Made by a program: the position numbers and the translations under genes. The notes beneath the pieces were generated by a model. That model was not told where the DNA came from, ran no database searches, and saw only the letters and a list, made by a program, of their open reading frames with translations. A DNA stretch of 20,728 nucleotides, from the NCBI GenBank assembly GCA_041581055.1, contig JBFGCT010000058.1, positions 1 to 20,728 on the forward strand. The letters run 5' to 3'. This DNA comes from JBFGCT01 sp041581055. GTDB taxonomy: Bacteria > Actinomycetota > Acidimicrobiia > Acidimicrobiales > Ilumatobacteraceae. Positions 7,930-15,570 of this stretch are shown here, one piece after another. The first letter of the stretch is position 1. The number at the start of each line of letters is the position of its first letter.

Positions 7930-9447
7930 TCAGCCGCGCTGGTAGTTGGGGGCTTCCTTCGTGATCGTGACGTCGTGGGGGTGGCTCTCCTGGCGGCCGG
8001 CGGTGGTGACCCGCATGAAACGCGCCGACCGGAGGCCGTCGAGCGTCGCCGCCCCGGCGTAGCCCATCCCGGACCGCAGGCCGCCGACGAGCTGGTACAC
8101 GACGTCGCCGAGCGGCCCGGCGTAGGGCACGCGGCCCTCGATGCCCTCGGGCACGAGCTTGTTGCTGCCCTGACCGACGGCGGTCGAGCCGCCCGACGAC
8201 TGCCCGGTCGCGTAGCGGTCGGCGCTGTCGCCGGTCATCGCGCCCATCGAGCCCATCCCGCGGTACCCCTTGTAACGCCGTCCCTCGAACAGCTCCATCT
8301 CGCCGGGGCTCTCCTCGGTGCCGGCGAGCAGCGAGCCGAGCATCACGGTCTCGGCGCCGGCGACGATCGCCTTGACGATGTCGCCGGAGAACGTGATGCC
8401 CCCGTCGGCGATGACGGGCACGCCGAGCTGCCGGGCCCGGCGGGTGGCGAACCACACCGCGGAGAGCTGTGGCATCCCGGCGCCCGACACGACGCGCGTC
8501 GTGCAGATCGAGCCGGCGCCCACCCCGACCTTGATGCCGTCGGCGCCGGCGCGGGCCAGCGCCTCGACGCCGTCCTCGGTGACGACGTTGCCGGCGGTGA
8601 CGGCGAGGTCGGGCCACGATCCCTTGATCCGCTCGATCGCCTTGACCACGTTCGCCGAGTGCCCGTGGGCGGTGTCGATCGACACCGCGTCGACCGCCAT
8701 CCCGACGAGCGCGGCGACGCGCTCTTCGAGGTCGGCGCCGACGCCGACAGCCGCCGCGCAGCGCAGGCGGCCCCGGCCGTCGCGGGAGGCGTTCGGGAAG
8801 TCGAGGCGCTTCTGGATGTCCTTGACCGTGATCAACCCCGCGAGGTGGCCGTCCGCGTCGACCAGCGGGAGCTTCTCGATGCGGTGTTGCTGGAGGATCG
8901 CCTTGGCCTCGTCGAGCGACGTGCCGACCTCGGCCGTGACCAGCGACTCCGACGTCATGAAGTCGGCGATCGGGCGCTCGAAGTCGGCGCCCTCGCAGAA
9001 CCGGATGTCGCGGTTGGTCAGGATCCCGATCAGCCGCCCGTCGGGCCCGGTGATCGGCACGCCGGAGAACTTGAACTGGTGCATCAGCGCCTCGGCCTCG
9101 TGCAGCCGGGCGTCGGGCGTCAACGTCACCGGGTCGGTGATCATGCCGGACTGCGAGCGCTTGACCTTCTGCACCTCGGCGGCCTGCTCGGCGATCGACA
9201 TGTTGCGGTGGATGACGCCGAGCCCGCCGTGCCTGGCCATCGCGATCGCCATCCGCCCTTCGGTGACCTTGTCCATCGCCGCCGAGACGAGGGGCACCGC
9301 CAGCTCGATGTCGCCGGCGAACCGCGCGCTCGTGTCGACCGCGTCGGGGAGCGTCTCGGAGTACCCGGGCACGACGACGACGTCGTCGAACGTCAGCGCC
9401 TCGAAGCGGTCGAAGAAGTCGTCGTTCGGGTTGGTGCGATCGGTCAT
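7930..9447 (-). CDS. guaB: Inosine-5'-monophosphate dehydrogenase
   Basis: A 505-residue cytosolic enzyme that oxidises IMP to XMP with NAD+, the committed step to GMP. The N-terminal TFDDVVVVPGYS (19-30) and the barrel segment MDKVTEG are classic. Two CBS domains occupy about residues 103-220. The catalytic cysteine is C315 in GAGSICTTR (310-318), followed by the IADGGI and GYRGMGSMGAM flap signatures. The ATG at 9447 overlaps the purN stop (ATGA, 9444-9447), and GGAGG at 9455-9459 gives a good ribosome binding site seven bases upstream, so translational coupling is likely. Length and motifs are normal. What is notable is position: purN is commonly followed by purH in actinobacteria, but here guaB follows directly. 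Confidence 0.97.
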   Translation of the reverse strand: MTDRTNPNDDFFDRFEALTFDDVVVVPGYSETLPDAVDTSARFAGDIELAVPLVSAAMDKVTEGRMAIAMARHGGLGVIHRNMSIAEQAAEVQKVKRSQSGMITDPVTLTPDARLHEAEALMHQFKFSGVPITGPDGRLIGILTNRDIRFCEGADFERPIADFMTSESLVTAEVGTSLDEAKAILQQHRIEKLPLVDADGHLAGLITVKDIQKRLDFPNASRDGRGRLRCAAAVGVGADLEERVAALVGMAVDAVSIDTAHGHSANVVKAIERIKGSWPDLAVTAGNVVTEDGVEALARAGADGIKVGVGAGSICTTRVVSGAGMPQLSAVWFATRRARQLGVPVIADGGITFSGDIVKAIVAGAETVMLGSLLAGTEESPGEMELFEGRRYKGYRGMGSMGAMTGDSADRYATGQSSGGSTAVGQGSNKLVPEGIEGRVPYAGPLGDVVYQLVGGLRSGMGYAGAATLDGLRSARFMRVTTAGRQESHPHDVTITKEAPNYQRG

Positions 9448-10088
9448 GCGGATGCCTCCGAAGGGGTGTTGATGAAGCGGGGGTTGGATCGGTCGCAGAG
9501 CTCGCCGAGCACCTGGACGAGCAGCGCGTGCTCGGCGGCGTGCATCGCCTCCTCGAACCGGGGGAGCGTCGAGCCGGTGTCGATCGGGACGACCGACGTG
9601 CCGAGCACGGGTCCGTCGTCGACGCCCTCGTCCGGGACGAGGTGGACCATGACGCCGCTGCTCGTTCGCTCGCCGCGCCGCGCCTCGTCCCAGGCCCGCT
9701 CGATGGCGTGCGTGCCGGCCAGCTCGCCGGGAAGCGCCGGGTGCAGGTTGAGCACCCGGCCGGGAAACCAGCCGAGGAAGCTCATCGTCAGGATCCGCAT
9801 CCAGCCGGCGAGCACGATCAGGTCGGGGTCGAAGCCGGACACGACGTCGGCCAGCCGGGCGTCGTAGTCGCCGCGCTCCTCGTCGGGGTGCCGGCCAACG
9901 TGCACCGCCGGAACCCCGGCGGCGTCGGCACGCTGGAGGGCGAAGACGTCGGCCCGGTTGGACACGACGGCGACCACCTCGGCGTCGATCGCTCCGTCGG
10001 CGCAAGCCCCGAGTATCGCCTGCAGGTTCGATCCGCTCCCCGACACCATGACCACCAGGCGGGTGCGGCGAAGGGATCGGCGGTCCAT
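9444..10088 (-). CDS. purN: Phosphoribosylglycinamide formyltransferase
   Basis: A 214-residue enzyme of step 3 of purine synthesis, transferring a formyl group from 10-formyl-THF to GAR. The GSGSN phosphate-binding motif is near residues 17-21. The catalytic asparagine and histidine lie in NLHPALPG, and the aspartate of the folate/catalytic loop is in the PDEGVDDGPVL segment, so the catalytic triad appears intact. The ATG at 10088 has no Shine-Dalgarno. It follows the purDM stop by 86 bases, the longest gap inside the operon. In that gap TAGGTT (10100-10095, minus strand) sits six bases before the ATG and could be a -10 box for a leaderless internal transcript, though no -35 is visible. The gene ends in an ATGA overlap with guaB. 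Confidence 0.96.
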   Translation of the reverse strand: MDRRSLRRTRLVVMVSGSGSNLQAILGACADGAIDAEVVAVVSNRADVFALQRADAAGVPAVHVGRHPDEERGDYDARLADVVSGFDPDLIVLAGWMRILTMSFLGWFPGRVLNLHPALPGELAGTHAIERAWDEARRGERTSSGVMVHLVPDEGVDDGPVLGTSVVPIDTGSTLPRFEEAMHAAEHALLVQVLGELCDRSNPRFINTPSEASA

Positions 10089-10174
10089 CCGGCGAACCTA
10101 CTGACCAGGCCCGCCGACGGTCGCGGCAATGAACGAAAAGTCAGCGCCGGAGGCGTGTCGAGGCGCGGCCGAGC

Positions 10175-12349
10175 TCACGCCAACCGGACGCGCCGCGCGC
10201 CGGCGACGAGGCGGCCGATGACCCACGTCGGTTCGTCGATCGAGGCCCGCACGTCGTCGACGTCGTCGGAGGCGCAGACGACGACCATGCCGATGCCCAT
10301 GTTCAGCGTGCGGTAGAGCTCGTCGGTCGACATCTGCGGGGTCAGCTCGCGCACGAGGCGGAACAGCGGCGGCACGGGCCACGACCCGAGGTCGACCTCG
10401 GCGCCGACACCGTCGGGCAGGACCCGCGGCAGGTTCTCGGGCAACCCACCGCCGGTGATGTGGGCCAGCGCCTTGACGCAACCGCCGGCGAGCGCCGGCG
10501 CCAGCACGTCGAGGTACGAGCGGTGCGGTTCGAGCAGCGCGGCGCCGAGCGGCCGGTCGAAGCCTTCGGGCACGGCGTCCATCGGGATCCACTCGAACAG
10601 CTTGCGCAACAGCGAGTACCCGTTGGTGTGCGGGCCGCTCGAGGCGACACCCACCAGCGCGTCGCCGGCCGCGACGTCGTCGCGGGGCAGCAGCGCGGAC
10701 CGCTCGGCGACGCCGACCAGCGTGCCGGCGATGTCGAACGCCCCGGGCTGGTACACCCCGGGCATCTCGGCGGTCTCGCCGCCGAGCAGCGCGCAGCCGG
10801 CGGCGCGGCAGGCGTCGGCCATCCCGGAGACGACCTCGGCGACCAGGTCGGCGTCGAGCGTGCTGGCGGCGATGTAATCGAGGAAGAACAGCGGCCGCGC
10901 CGCCTGGACGAGCACGTCGTCGACGCAGTGGTTGACGATGTCGACGCCCACCCCGCGGACCTTGCCGACCCGCGCCGCCAGCTCGACCTTCGTGCCCACG
11001 CCGTCGGTCGACGCGACGAGCACCGGGTCGTCGAGCGCCGTGATCGCCGCCGCGGAGTACACGCCGCCGAAGCTGCCGACGCCCTCGAGCACGCCGTGGT
11101 CGTGGGTCGCCTCGACCGCCGCCTTCATCTCCGTGACGGCGCGCGTGCCCTCGCCGATGTCGACGCCGGCCTGGGCGTACGACGCGAGCAGCGCGCCGGG
11201 CGCCCGCCAGGCGATGTCGCGCCGGACCTGCATCCCGTCGAACGCGATGCCCGCCATCCGCTCGTATGCCGCCGAGCGGGCGGCGGCGAGGTCGGCGCCG
11301 AGCCCGGTGACCGCCAGCACGCGCCCGCCGGAAGTTCGGCCATCGGCGTCGACCGCGGCGTCGAAGCGGACCGCCGTCCGGCCGTCGAGCCCCGAGTCGG
11401 TGACCGCGTCGCCGACCCGCGGCGACGCCGGATACCCGGCCGACGCGGCGACCACCGTGACCGCCGCCCCCGCTCGTATCTCCAGCTCGATCTCACCGAG
11501 CCCCTCCTGGGTCGCGGCCAGCGCGACCGCGGCGAGGTCGGAGTCGAGCAGCGGCAGGATCGCCTGGGCCTCCGGGTCGCCGAAGCGCACGTTGTACTCG
11601 ATCAGGCGCGGCCCGTCGGCGGTCAGCATCAGCCCGGCGTACAGCACCCCGACGTACGGCGTGCCGGCCGCGGCGAAGTGGTCGAGCACCGGCTGGACGA
11701 ACGTGGCGACCAACCCGTCGGCGGTGGAACCGACCGGCGCCGGCGCGTACGCGCCCATCCCGCCGGTGTTGGCGCCGGTGTCGCCCTCGCCGATGCGCTT
11801 GTGGTCTTGGGCCAGCGGCATCGGCAGGGCGCGGACGCCGTCGCAGAGCGCGATCAGCGAGCACTCCGGCCCGTGCAGCCGCTCTTCGAGCACGAACGGC
11901 CCGCGGGCCGCGGCGTCGGCGATCGCCGAGCGCGTCTCGGCGTCGCTCGCCGGCACGGTGACGCCCTTGCCCGCGGCGAGGCCGTCGAGCTTGACGACCA
12001 CCGGGCGTCCGAGCGCGGACCACCAGGCGAGCGCGGCCCCGGCGTCGCCGAACCGCCCGAACGCCGGCCCCGGTATCCCGAGCTCGGTGGCGAGGGCGCG
12101 GGCGTGCCCCTTCGAGGCCTCGAGCCGCGCCAGCTCTGCGGTGGGGCCGAAGCAGGGCAGCTCGCGGGCGAGGCACGCGTCGGCCGCGCCGGCGACCAGG
12201 GCGGCCTCGGGCCCGGGGATCACGAGGTCGGTGTCGTCGGGCGACGTGTCGCCGAGATCGGCCGCGAGGCGGACCTCGTGCCCGTGCCGGCGGCAGGCCC
12301 AGGCGATCGCCTGTTCCCGACCGCCGCCGCCGATGACGAGAACCCGCAT
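10175..12349 (-). CDS. purDM: Fused phosphoribosylamine-glycine ligase / phosphoribosylformylglycinamidine cyclo-ligase (PurD-PurM)
   Basis: One uninterrupted 724-residue frame carries two full enzymes. Residues 1-~384 are GAR synthetase (PurD): N-terminal GGGGRE (7-12), ATP-grasp LDGLAAGKGV (121-130), QDHKRIGEGDTGANTGGMG (181-199) and the family signature RFGDPEAQ (255-262). Residues ~389-724 are AIR synthetase (PurM): SYAQAGVDI at the junction, GSFGG, STDGVGTK, GGETAEMPGVY, and the HITGGGLPENLPR segment. The first part makes GAR from phosphoribosylamine and glycine; the second closes FGAM to AIR. Almost no linker separates them. Neither half lacks a key motif, so both activities are expected. 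It starts 31 bases after purF, without a clear ribosome binding site, and purN follows, so the gene order repeats that of the eukaryotic GARS-AIRS-GART protein. Confidence 0.95.
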   Translation of the reverse strand: MRVLVIGGGGREQAIAWACRRHGHEVRLAADLGDTSPDDTDLVIPGPEAALVAGAADACLARELPCFGPTAELARLEASKGHARALATELGIPGPAFGRFGDAGAALAWWSALGRPVVVKLDGLAAGKGVTVPASDAETRSAIADAAARGPFVLEERLHGPECSLIALCDGVRALPMPLAQDHKRIGEGDTGANTGGMGAYAPAPVGSTADGLVATFVQPVLDHFAAAGTPYVGVLYAGLMLTADGPRLIEYNVRFGDPEAQAILPLLDSDLAAVALAATQEGLGEIELEIRAGAAVTVVAASAGYPASPRVGDAVTDSGLDGRTAVRFDAAVDADGRTSGGRVLAVTGLGADLAAARSAAYERMAGIAFDGMQVRRDIAWRAPGALLASYAQAGVDIGEGTRAVTEMKAAVEATHDHGVLEGVGSFGGVYSAAAITALDDPVLVASTDGVGTKVELAARVGKVRGVGVDIVNHCVDDVLVQAARPLFFLDYIAASTLDADLVAEVVSGMADACRAAGCALLGGETAEMPGVYQPGAFDIAGTLVGVAERSALLPRDDVAAGDALVGVASSGPHTNGYSLLRKLFEWIPMDAVPEGFDRPLGAALLEPHRSYLDVLAPALAGGCVKALAHITGGGLPENLPRVLPDGVGAEVDLGSWPVPPLFRLVRELTPQMSTDELYRTLNMGIGMVVVCASDDVDDVRASIDEPTWVIGRLVAGARRVRLA

Positions 12350-12380
12350 CAGCCGGCGGCCCGCGCCCGCGTGGCCGGCA

Positions 12381-13868
12381 TCAGGCGAGCACGCCCTCGA
12401 ACGACAGCTTGGCCTGGGCGTCGCCGACGGCGATCGGGTAGTCGCCGGTGAAGCACGCGTTGCAGTGCCCGTCGGCCGGGCCGCTCGGCTGCCCGGCGAC
12501 CGCCTCCATCATCCCGTCGATCGACAGGAACGCCAGGCTGTCGGCGCCGATGTGCTCGCAGATCTCCGCCGCGTTCAGCCGGGCGGCGATCAGGTCGCCG
12601 TCGTGGCCCATGTCGACGCCGAAGTGGCAGGCGTGGGTGATCGGCGGGCAGGTGATCCGCATGTGGACCTCGGTCGCCCCGGCGTCGCGCACGAGCTTGA
12701 CGAGCGGGCCGGCGGTCGTCCCGCGGACCAGGCTGTCGTCGATCATCACGACCCGTTTGCCCTCCAGGTTCTCGCGCAGGGCGTTGAACTTCAGCGCCAC
12801 GCCGCGCTCGCGGATGTCCTGGGTCGGCTCGATGAACGTGCGGCCGATGTAGCGGTTCTTGATCAGGCCGTCGTTGAACGGCAGGCCGCTCTCCCGGGCG
12901 AACCCGATCGCCGCCGGGATCGACGAGTCGGGCACCGGGATGACCACGTCGGCGCCGGCCGGCGACTCGCGGGCCAGCTCGACCCCGAGCTGCTGGCGGA
13001 CGTGGTGCACGTTGCGCTCGTGCCACACCGAGTCGGGGCGGGAGAAGTAGACGAACTCGAACGTGCAGCGGGCGGCGTTCGGCTGGGGTGCGAGGACCTG
13101 CGTGCGGGTCAGCTCGGCGCCGCGCAGCGTCACCATCTCGCCCGGCTTGACCTCGTCGATGTCGACGCAGCCGAGCGTCGCGAGCGCGCAGGTCTCGCTG
13201 GCCACCGCGTGTCCGCCGTGCGGGAGGCGGCCGACCGACAGCGGCCGGAAGCCCCACGCGTCGCGCACCGCGATGACATGGTCGGCGGCGAGCATGACCA
13301 GGGAGAACGCGCCCTTCCAGGCCGGCAGCGTGCGCTCCAGCCGCTCCTCCCACGTCGCGCCGCCGGCGGCCGCCAGCATGAGCGTCATCACCTCGGAGTC
13401 GCTGGTTGCGGTCAGCCCGAAGCCGCGGTTGAGCAGCTCGTCGCGCAGCGCCGGCGCGTTGACGATGTTGCCGTTGTGGGCCAGCGCCAGCGGGCCGTGC
13501 ATCGTCTCGACCAGGAACGGCTGGATGTTGCGCTCGGCGTTGGATCCCGTCGTCGAGTACCGCGTGTGCCCGATCGCGTGGTACCCGGTCAGCGGGGCGA
13601 GCGCCTCGGGCGTGAACACGGTCGACACGAGGCCCGGTTCCTTGTGGACGCGGGCCCGCCGGCCGTCGCTGACGGCGATGCCGGCCGCCTCCTGGCCGCG
13701 GTGCTGGAGGGCGAACAGGCCGAAGAAGGCGAGCTGCGCCACACCGTCGCCGTGCGGCGTCGACAGGCCGAGGACGCCGCACTCCTCGCGCGGGCCGTCG
13801 TCGGGTGGCCGGCCGGTTCCGGCCTGGTCGGAGGCGGCGAGCGGGGTGACGGGCAGTCGTCGAACCAT
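12381..13868 (-). CDS. purF: Amidophosphoribosyltransferase
   Basis: A 495-residue enzyme of the first committed step, making phosphoribosylamine from PRPP and glutamine. The glutaminase nucleophile is C30 in ECGVLG, after a 29-residue propeptide that must be removed, as in Bacillus-type PurF. HTRYSTTG (101-108) and HNGNI (131-135) complete the glutamine site. The PRPP loop is VVMIDDSLVRGTT (373-385). Four cysteines, C268, C414, C469 and C472, sit where the Bacillus enzyme binds a [4Fe-4S] cluster, so this is predicted to be an iron-sulfur, oxygen-sensitive form. The ATG at 13868 lies two bases after the purC stop. A longer in-frame extension upstream exists but runs through purC and lacks family similarity. 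Confidence 0.97.
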   Translation of the reverse strand: MVRRLPVTPLAASDQAGTGRPPDDGPREECGVLGLSTPHGDGVAQLAFFGLFALQHRGQEAAGIAVSDGRRARVHKEPGLVSTVFTPEALAPLTGYHAIGHTRYSTTGSNAERNIQPFLVETMHGPLALAHNGNIVNAPALRDELLNRGFGLTATSDSEVMTLMLAAAGGATWEERLERTLPAWKGAFSLVMLAADHVIAVRDAWGFRPLSVGRLPHGGHAVASETCALATLGCVDIDEVKPGEMVTLRGAELTRTQVLAPQPNAARCTFEFVYFSRPDSVWHERNVHHVRQQLGVELARESPAGADVVIPVPDSSIPAAIGFARESGLPFNDGLIKNRYIGRTFIEPTQDIRERGVALKFNALRENLEGKRVVMIDDSLVRGTTAGPLVKLVRDAGATEVHMRITCPPITHACHFGVDMGHDGDLIAARLNAAEICEHIGADSLAFLSIDGMMEAVAGQPSGPADGHCNACFTGDYPIAVGDAQAKLSFEGVLA

Positions 13869-13870
13869 GG

Positions 13871-14839
13871 TCAGTTGATCTCCAGTCCTGAGACGGCGGC
13901 GTGGATGCGCGGCCCGGCGGGGTAGGCGCCGGGCGCGAAGGTCGTTCCGGTCAGCCGCTCGTAGGCGTCGATGTAGCGGGCGGTCGTGGCGGCCCAGACC
14001 TCGTCGGGGAGCGCCGGGACCGGCCCCTCCCCGGTGTAGCCGACGTCGGCCAGCGCCCTGCGCACGACCTCCTTGTCGAGGCTCTCCGGCTCGAGGCCGG
14101 CGGCCAGGCGCTCGGCGTAGCTCGACTCGACCCACCAGCGCGAGGAGTCGGGCGTGTGCACTTCGTCGATCAGCAGCAGGTCGCCGGCGGTCGTGAGCCC
14201 GAACTCGTACTTCGTGTCGGCGAGGATCAGCCCGGTCTCGCCGGCGCGTTCGGCCCCCCGCTCGAAGAGCTGCCGGGCGGCGGTCATCACCCGTTCCCAC
14301 AGCTCGGGTTCGACGAGGCCGCGTTCGGTCACGTCGTCACAGGAGATCGGAACGTCGTGCTCGCCGTCGGCGCCCTTGGTCGTCGGCGTGATGATCGGGG
14401 CCGGCAGCGCGACGTTCTTGACCAGGCCGTCGGGCAGCTGGTGGCCGTCGATCGTCCGCTGGCCGGCGGCGTACCTGGTCCACAGCGCGGTGTCGGTCAC
14501 GCCGGTGATGTGGCCGCGCACGACCACCTCGACCGGCAACGGCAGCGCCGTCTCGGCGATGAGCACGTTGGGGTCGGGGACCGACACCGCGTGGTTGGCG
14601 ACGATGTCGGCGGTGTGCTCGAACCACCACGCCGACAGTTGGTTCAGCACCTGGCCCTTGTAGGGGACGCCGGCGATGATCCGGTCGAACGCCGAGAGGC
14701 GGTCGGTCGTGACGAACAGTCGTCGGCCGTCGGGCAGCCCGTACGACACCCGCACCTTGCCGACGCGGCGGTCGTCGAGCGGAAGCTCGATGTCGGTCAG
14801 CGGGGCCGGTTGCGTGGTCGGAGTGCGCGGTGCGGTCAT
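13871..14839 (-). CDS. purC: Phosphoribosylaminoimidazole-succinocarboxamide synthase
   Basis: A 322-residue SAICAR synthase joining CAIR and aspartate with ATP. GKVRVSY near the N-terminus, then LFVTTDRLSAFDRII and KGQVLNQLSAWWF, form the ATP-binding half. The ADTKYEFGL and LIDEVHTPDSSR segments give the SAICAR synthase signatures, and WWVESSYAERL follows. The length is that of the longer yeast-like class rather than the ~240-residue E. coli class. The ATG at 14839 lies eight bases after the purQ stop, and purF follows two bases after its own stop, so it is firmly inside the operon. Its substrate CAIR requires purE/purK-type enzymes, which are not in the window. Confidence 0.96.
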   Translation of the reverse strand: MTAPRTPTTQPAPLTDIELPLDDRRVGKVRVSYGLPDGRRLFVTTDRLSAFDRIIAGVPYKGQVLNQLSAWWFEHTADIVANHAVSVPDPNVLIAETALPLPVEVVVRGHITGVTDTALWTRYAAGQRTIDGHQLPDGLVKNVALPAPIITPTTKGADGEHDVPISCDDVTERGLVEPELWERVMTAARQLFERGAERAGETGLILADTKYEFGLTTAGDLLLIDEVHTPDSSRWWVESSYAERLAAGLEPESLDKEVVRRALADVGYTGEGPVPALPDEVWAATTARYIDAYERLTGTTFAPGAYPAGPRIHAAVSGLEIN

Positions 14840-14847
14840 GACCCGGT

Positions 14848-15570
14848 TCACGACGCCTTGGCGTGGCGGACGCCGTTCTCGAACAGCCGGAGACCGAGGT
14901 GCCGCGGCCCGCCGCCACCGCGCCGATGGTGCGGGTGCTGCCGGCGGACGATGTGGTTCTCGGGGTGGGGCATCAGGCCGAGGACGACGCCCGAGGAGTC
15001 GCACACCCCGGCGATGTCGGCGACCGAGCCGTTGGGGTTGGTGCTGCGGTAGCGGAGCGCGATCTGGCCCGCCTCGGCGAGCGAGTCGGGGTCGGGATGG
15101 ACGAAGCGGCCCTCGCCGTGGGCGATCGGGCAATGGAGCGGGTCGTCGATCCCGGCCGTCCACACGCACTTGCTCCTCGGGACGGTGTCGAGCACGACCC
15201 AGCGGCAATCGAAGCGACCCTGCGCGTTGTGCCCGAGTGCGCCGGGGAGCAGGCTGGTCCTGGTCAGCACCTGGAAGCCGTTGCAGATCCCGATCAGCGG
15301 CCGGCCGGCGCCGACGAACTCCTGGAGCCGGTCGCCGAGCCCGATGATCAGGTCGAGCGCCAGCATCCGCCCGGCGCCGAGCGAGTCGGCATAGCTGAAT
15401 CCGCCGGCGACGACGACGATTTGCGTGTCGCCGAGCAGGTTCGGGCGGTCGACCAGCTCGCTGGCGAGCACCGTCCTCGCGTCGGCCCCGGCCAGCTCGA
15501 GCGCCTGGACGGCGTCGTGGTCGCGGTTCGTCCCGGGGCCGGCGATCACCACGGCGCGCGGGCGGCTCAT
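14848..15570 (-). CDS. purQ: Phosphoribosylformylglycinamidine synthase, glutaminase subunit
   Basis: A 240-residue class I glutamine amidotransferase that feeds ammonia to PurL for FGAM synthesis. The catalytic cysteine is C96 in GICNGFQ (94-100); its partners are H202 and E204 in LMPHPENH (199-206). The N-terminal AVVIAGPGTNRD and GGFSYADSL segments are typical of stand-alone PurQ. The ATG at 15570 overlaps the purL stop as ATGA (15567-15570), and GGAGGG lies five bases upstream, so it is translationally coupled to purL. Keeping PurQ separate while PurS is fused to PurL is the unusual feature of this complex. Confidence 0.96.
   Translation of the reverse strand: MSRPRAVVIAGPGTNRDHDAVQALELAGADARTVLASELVDRPNLLGDTQIVVVAGGFSYADSLGAGRMLALDLIIGLGDRLQEFVGAGRPLIGICNGFQVLTRTSLLPGALGHNAQGRFDCRWVVLDTVPRSKCVWTAGIDDPLHCPIAHGEGRFVHPDPDSLAEAGQIALRYRSTNPNGSVADIAGVCDSSGVVLGLMPHPENHIVRRQHPHHRRGGGGPRHLGLRLFENGVRHAKAS

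Noticed and set aside
10136..10166. GCGCC/GGCGC hairpin followed by TTTT between purDM and purN as a terminator
   Set aside because: The stem is only five bases with a 13-base loop, and purN is clearly placed to be read with the operon.
11180..11200. A possible sequencing error joining purD and purM
   Set aside because: The frame stays open with good codon use across the junction, and PurM starts with its normal AGVDI segment. It could still be checked against reads.
10932..13925. A 997-codon + strand open frame opposite purDM and purF
   Set aside because: It is the antisense shadow of two enzymes with complete catalytic motifs and has no recognisable domain.
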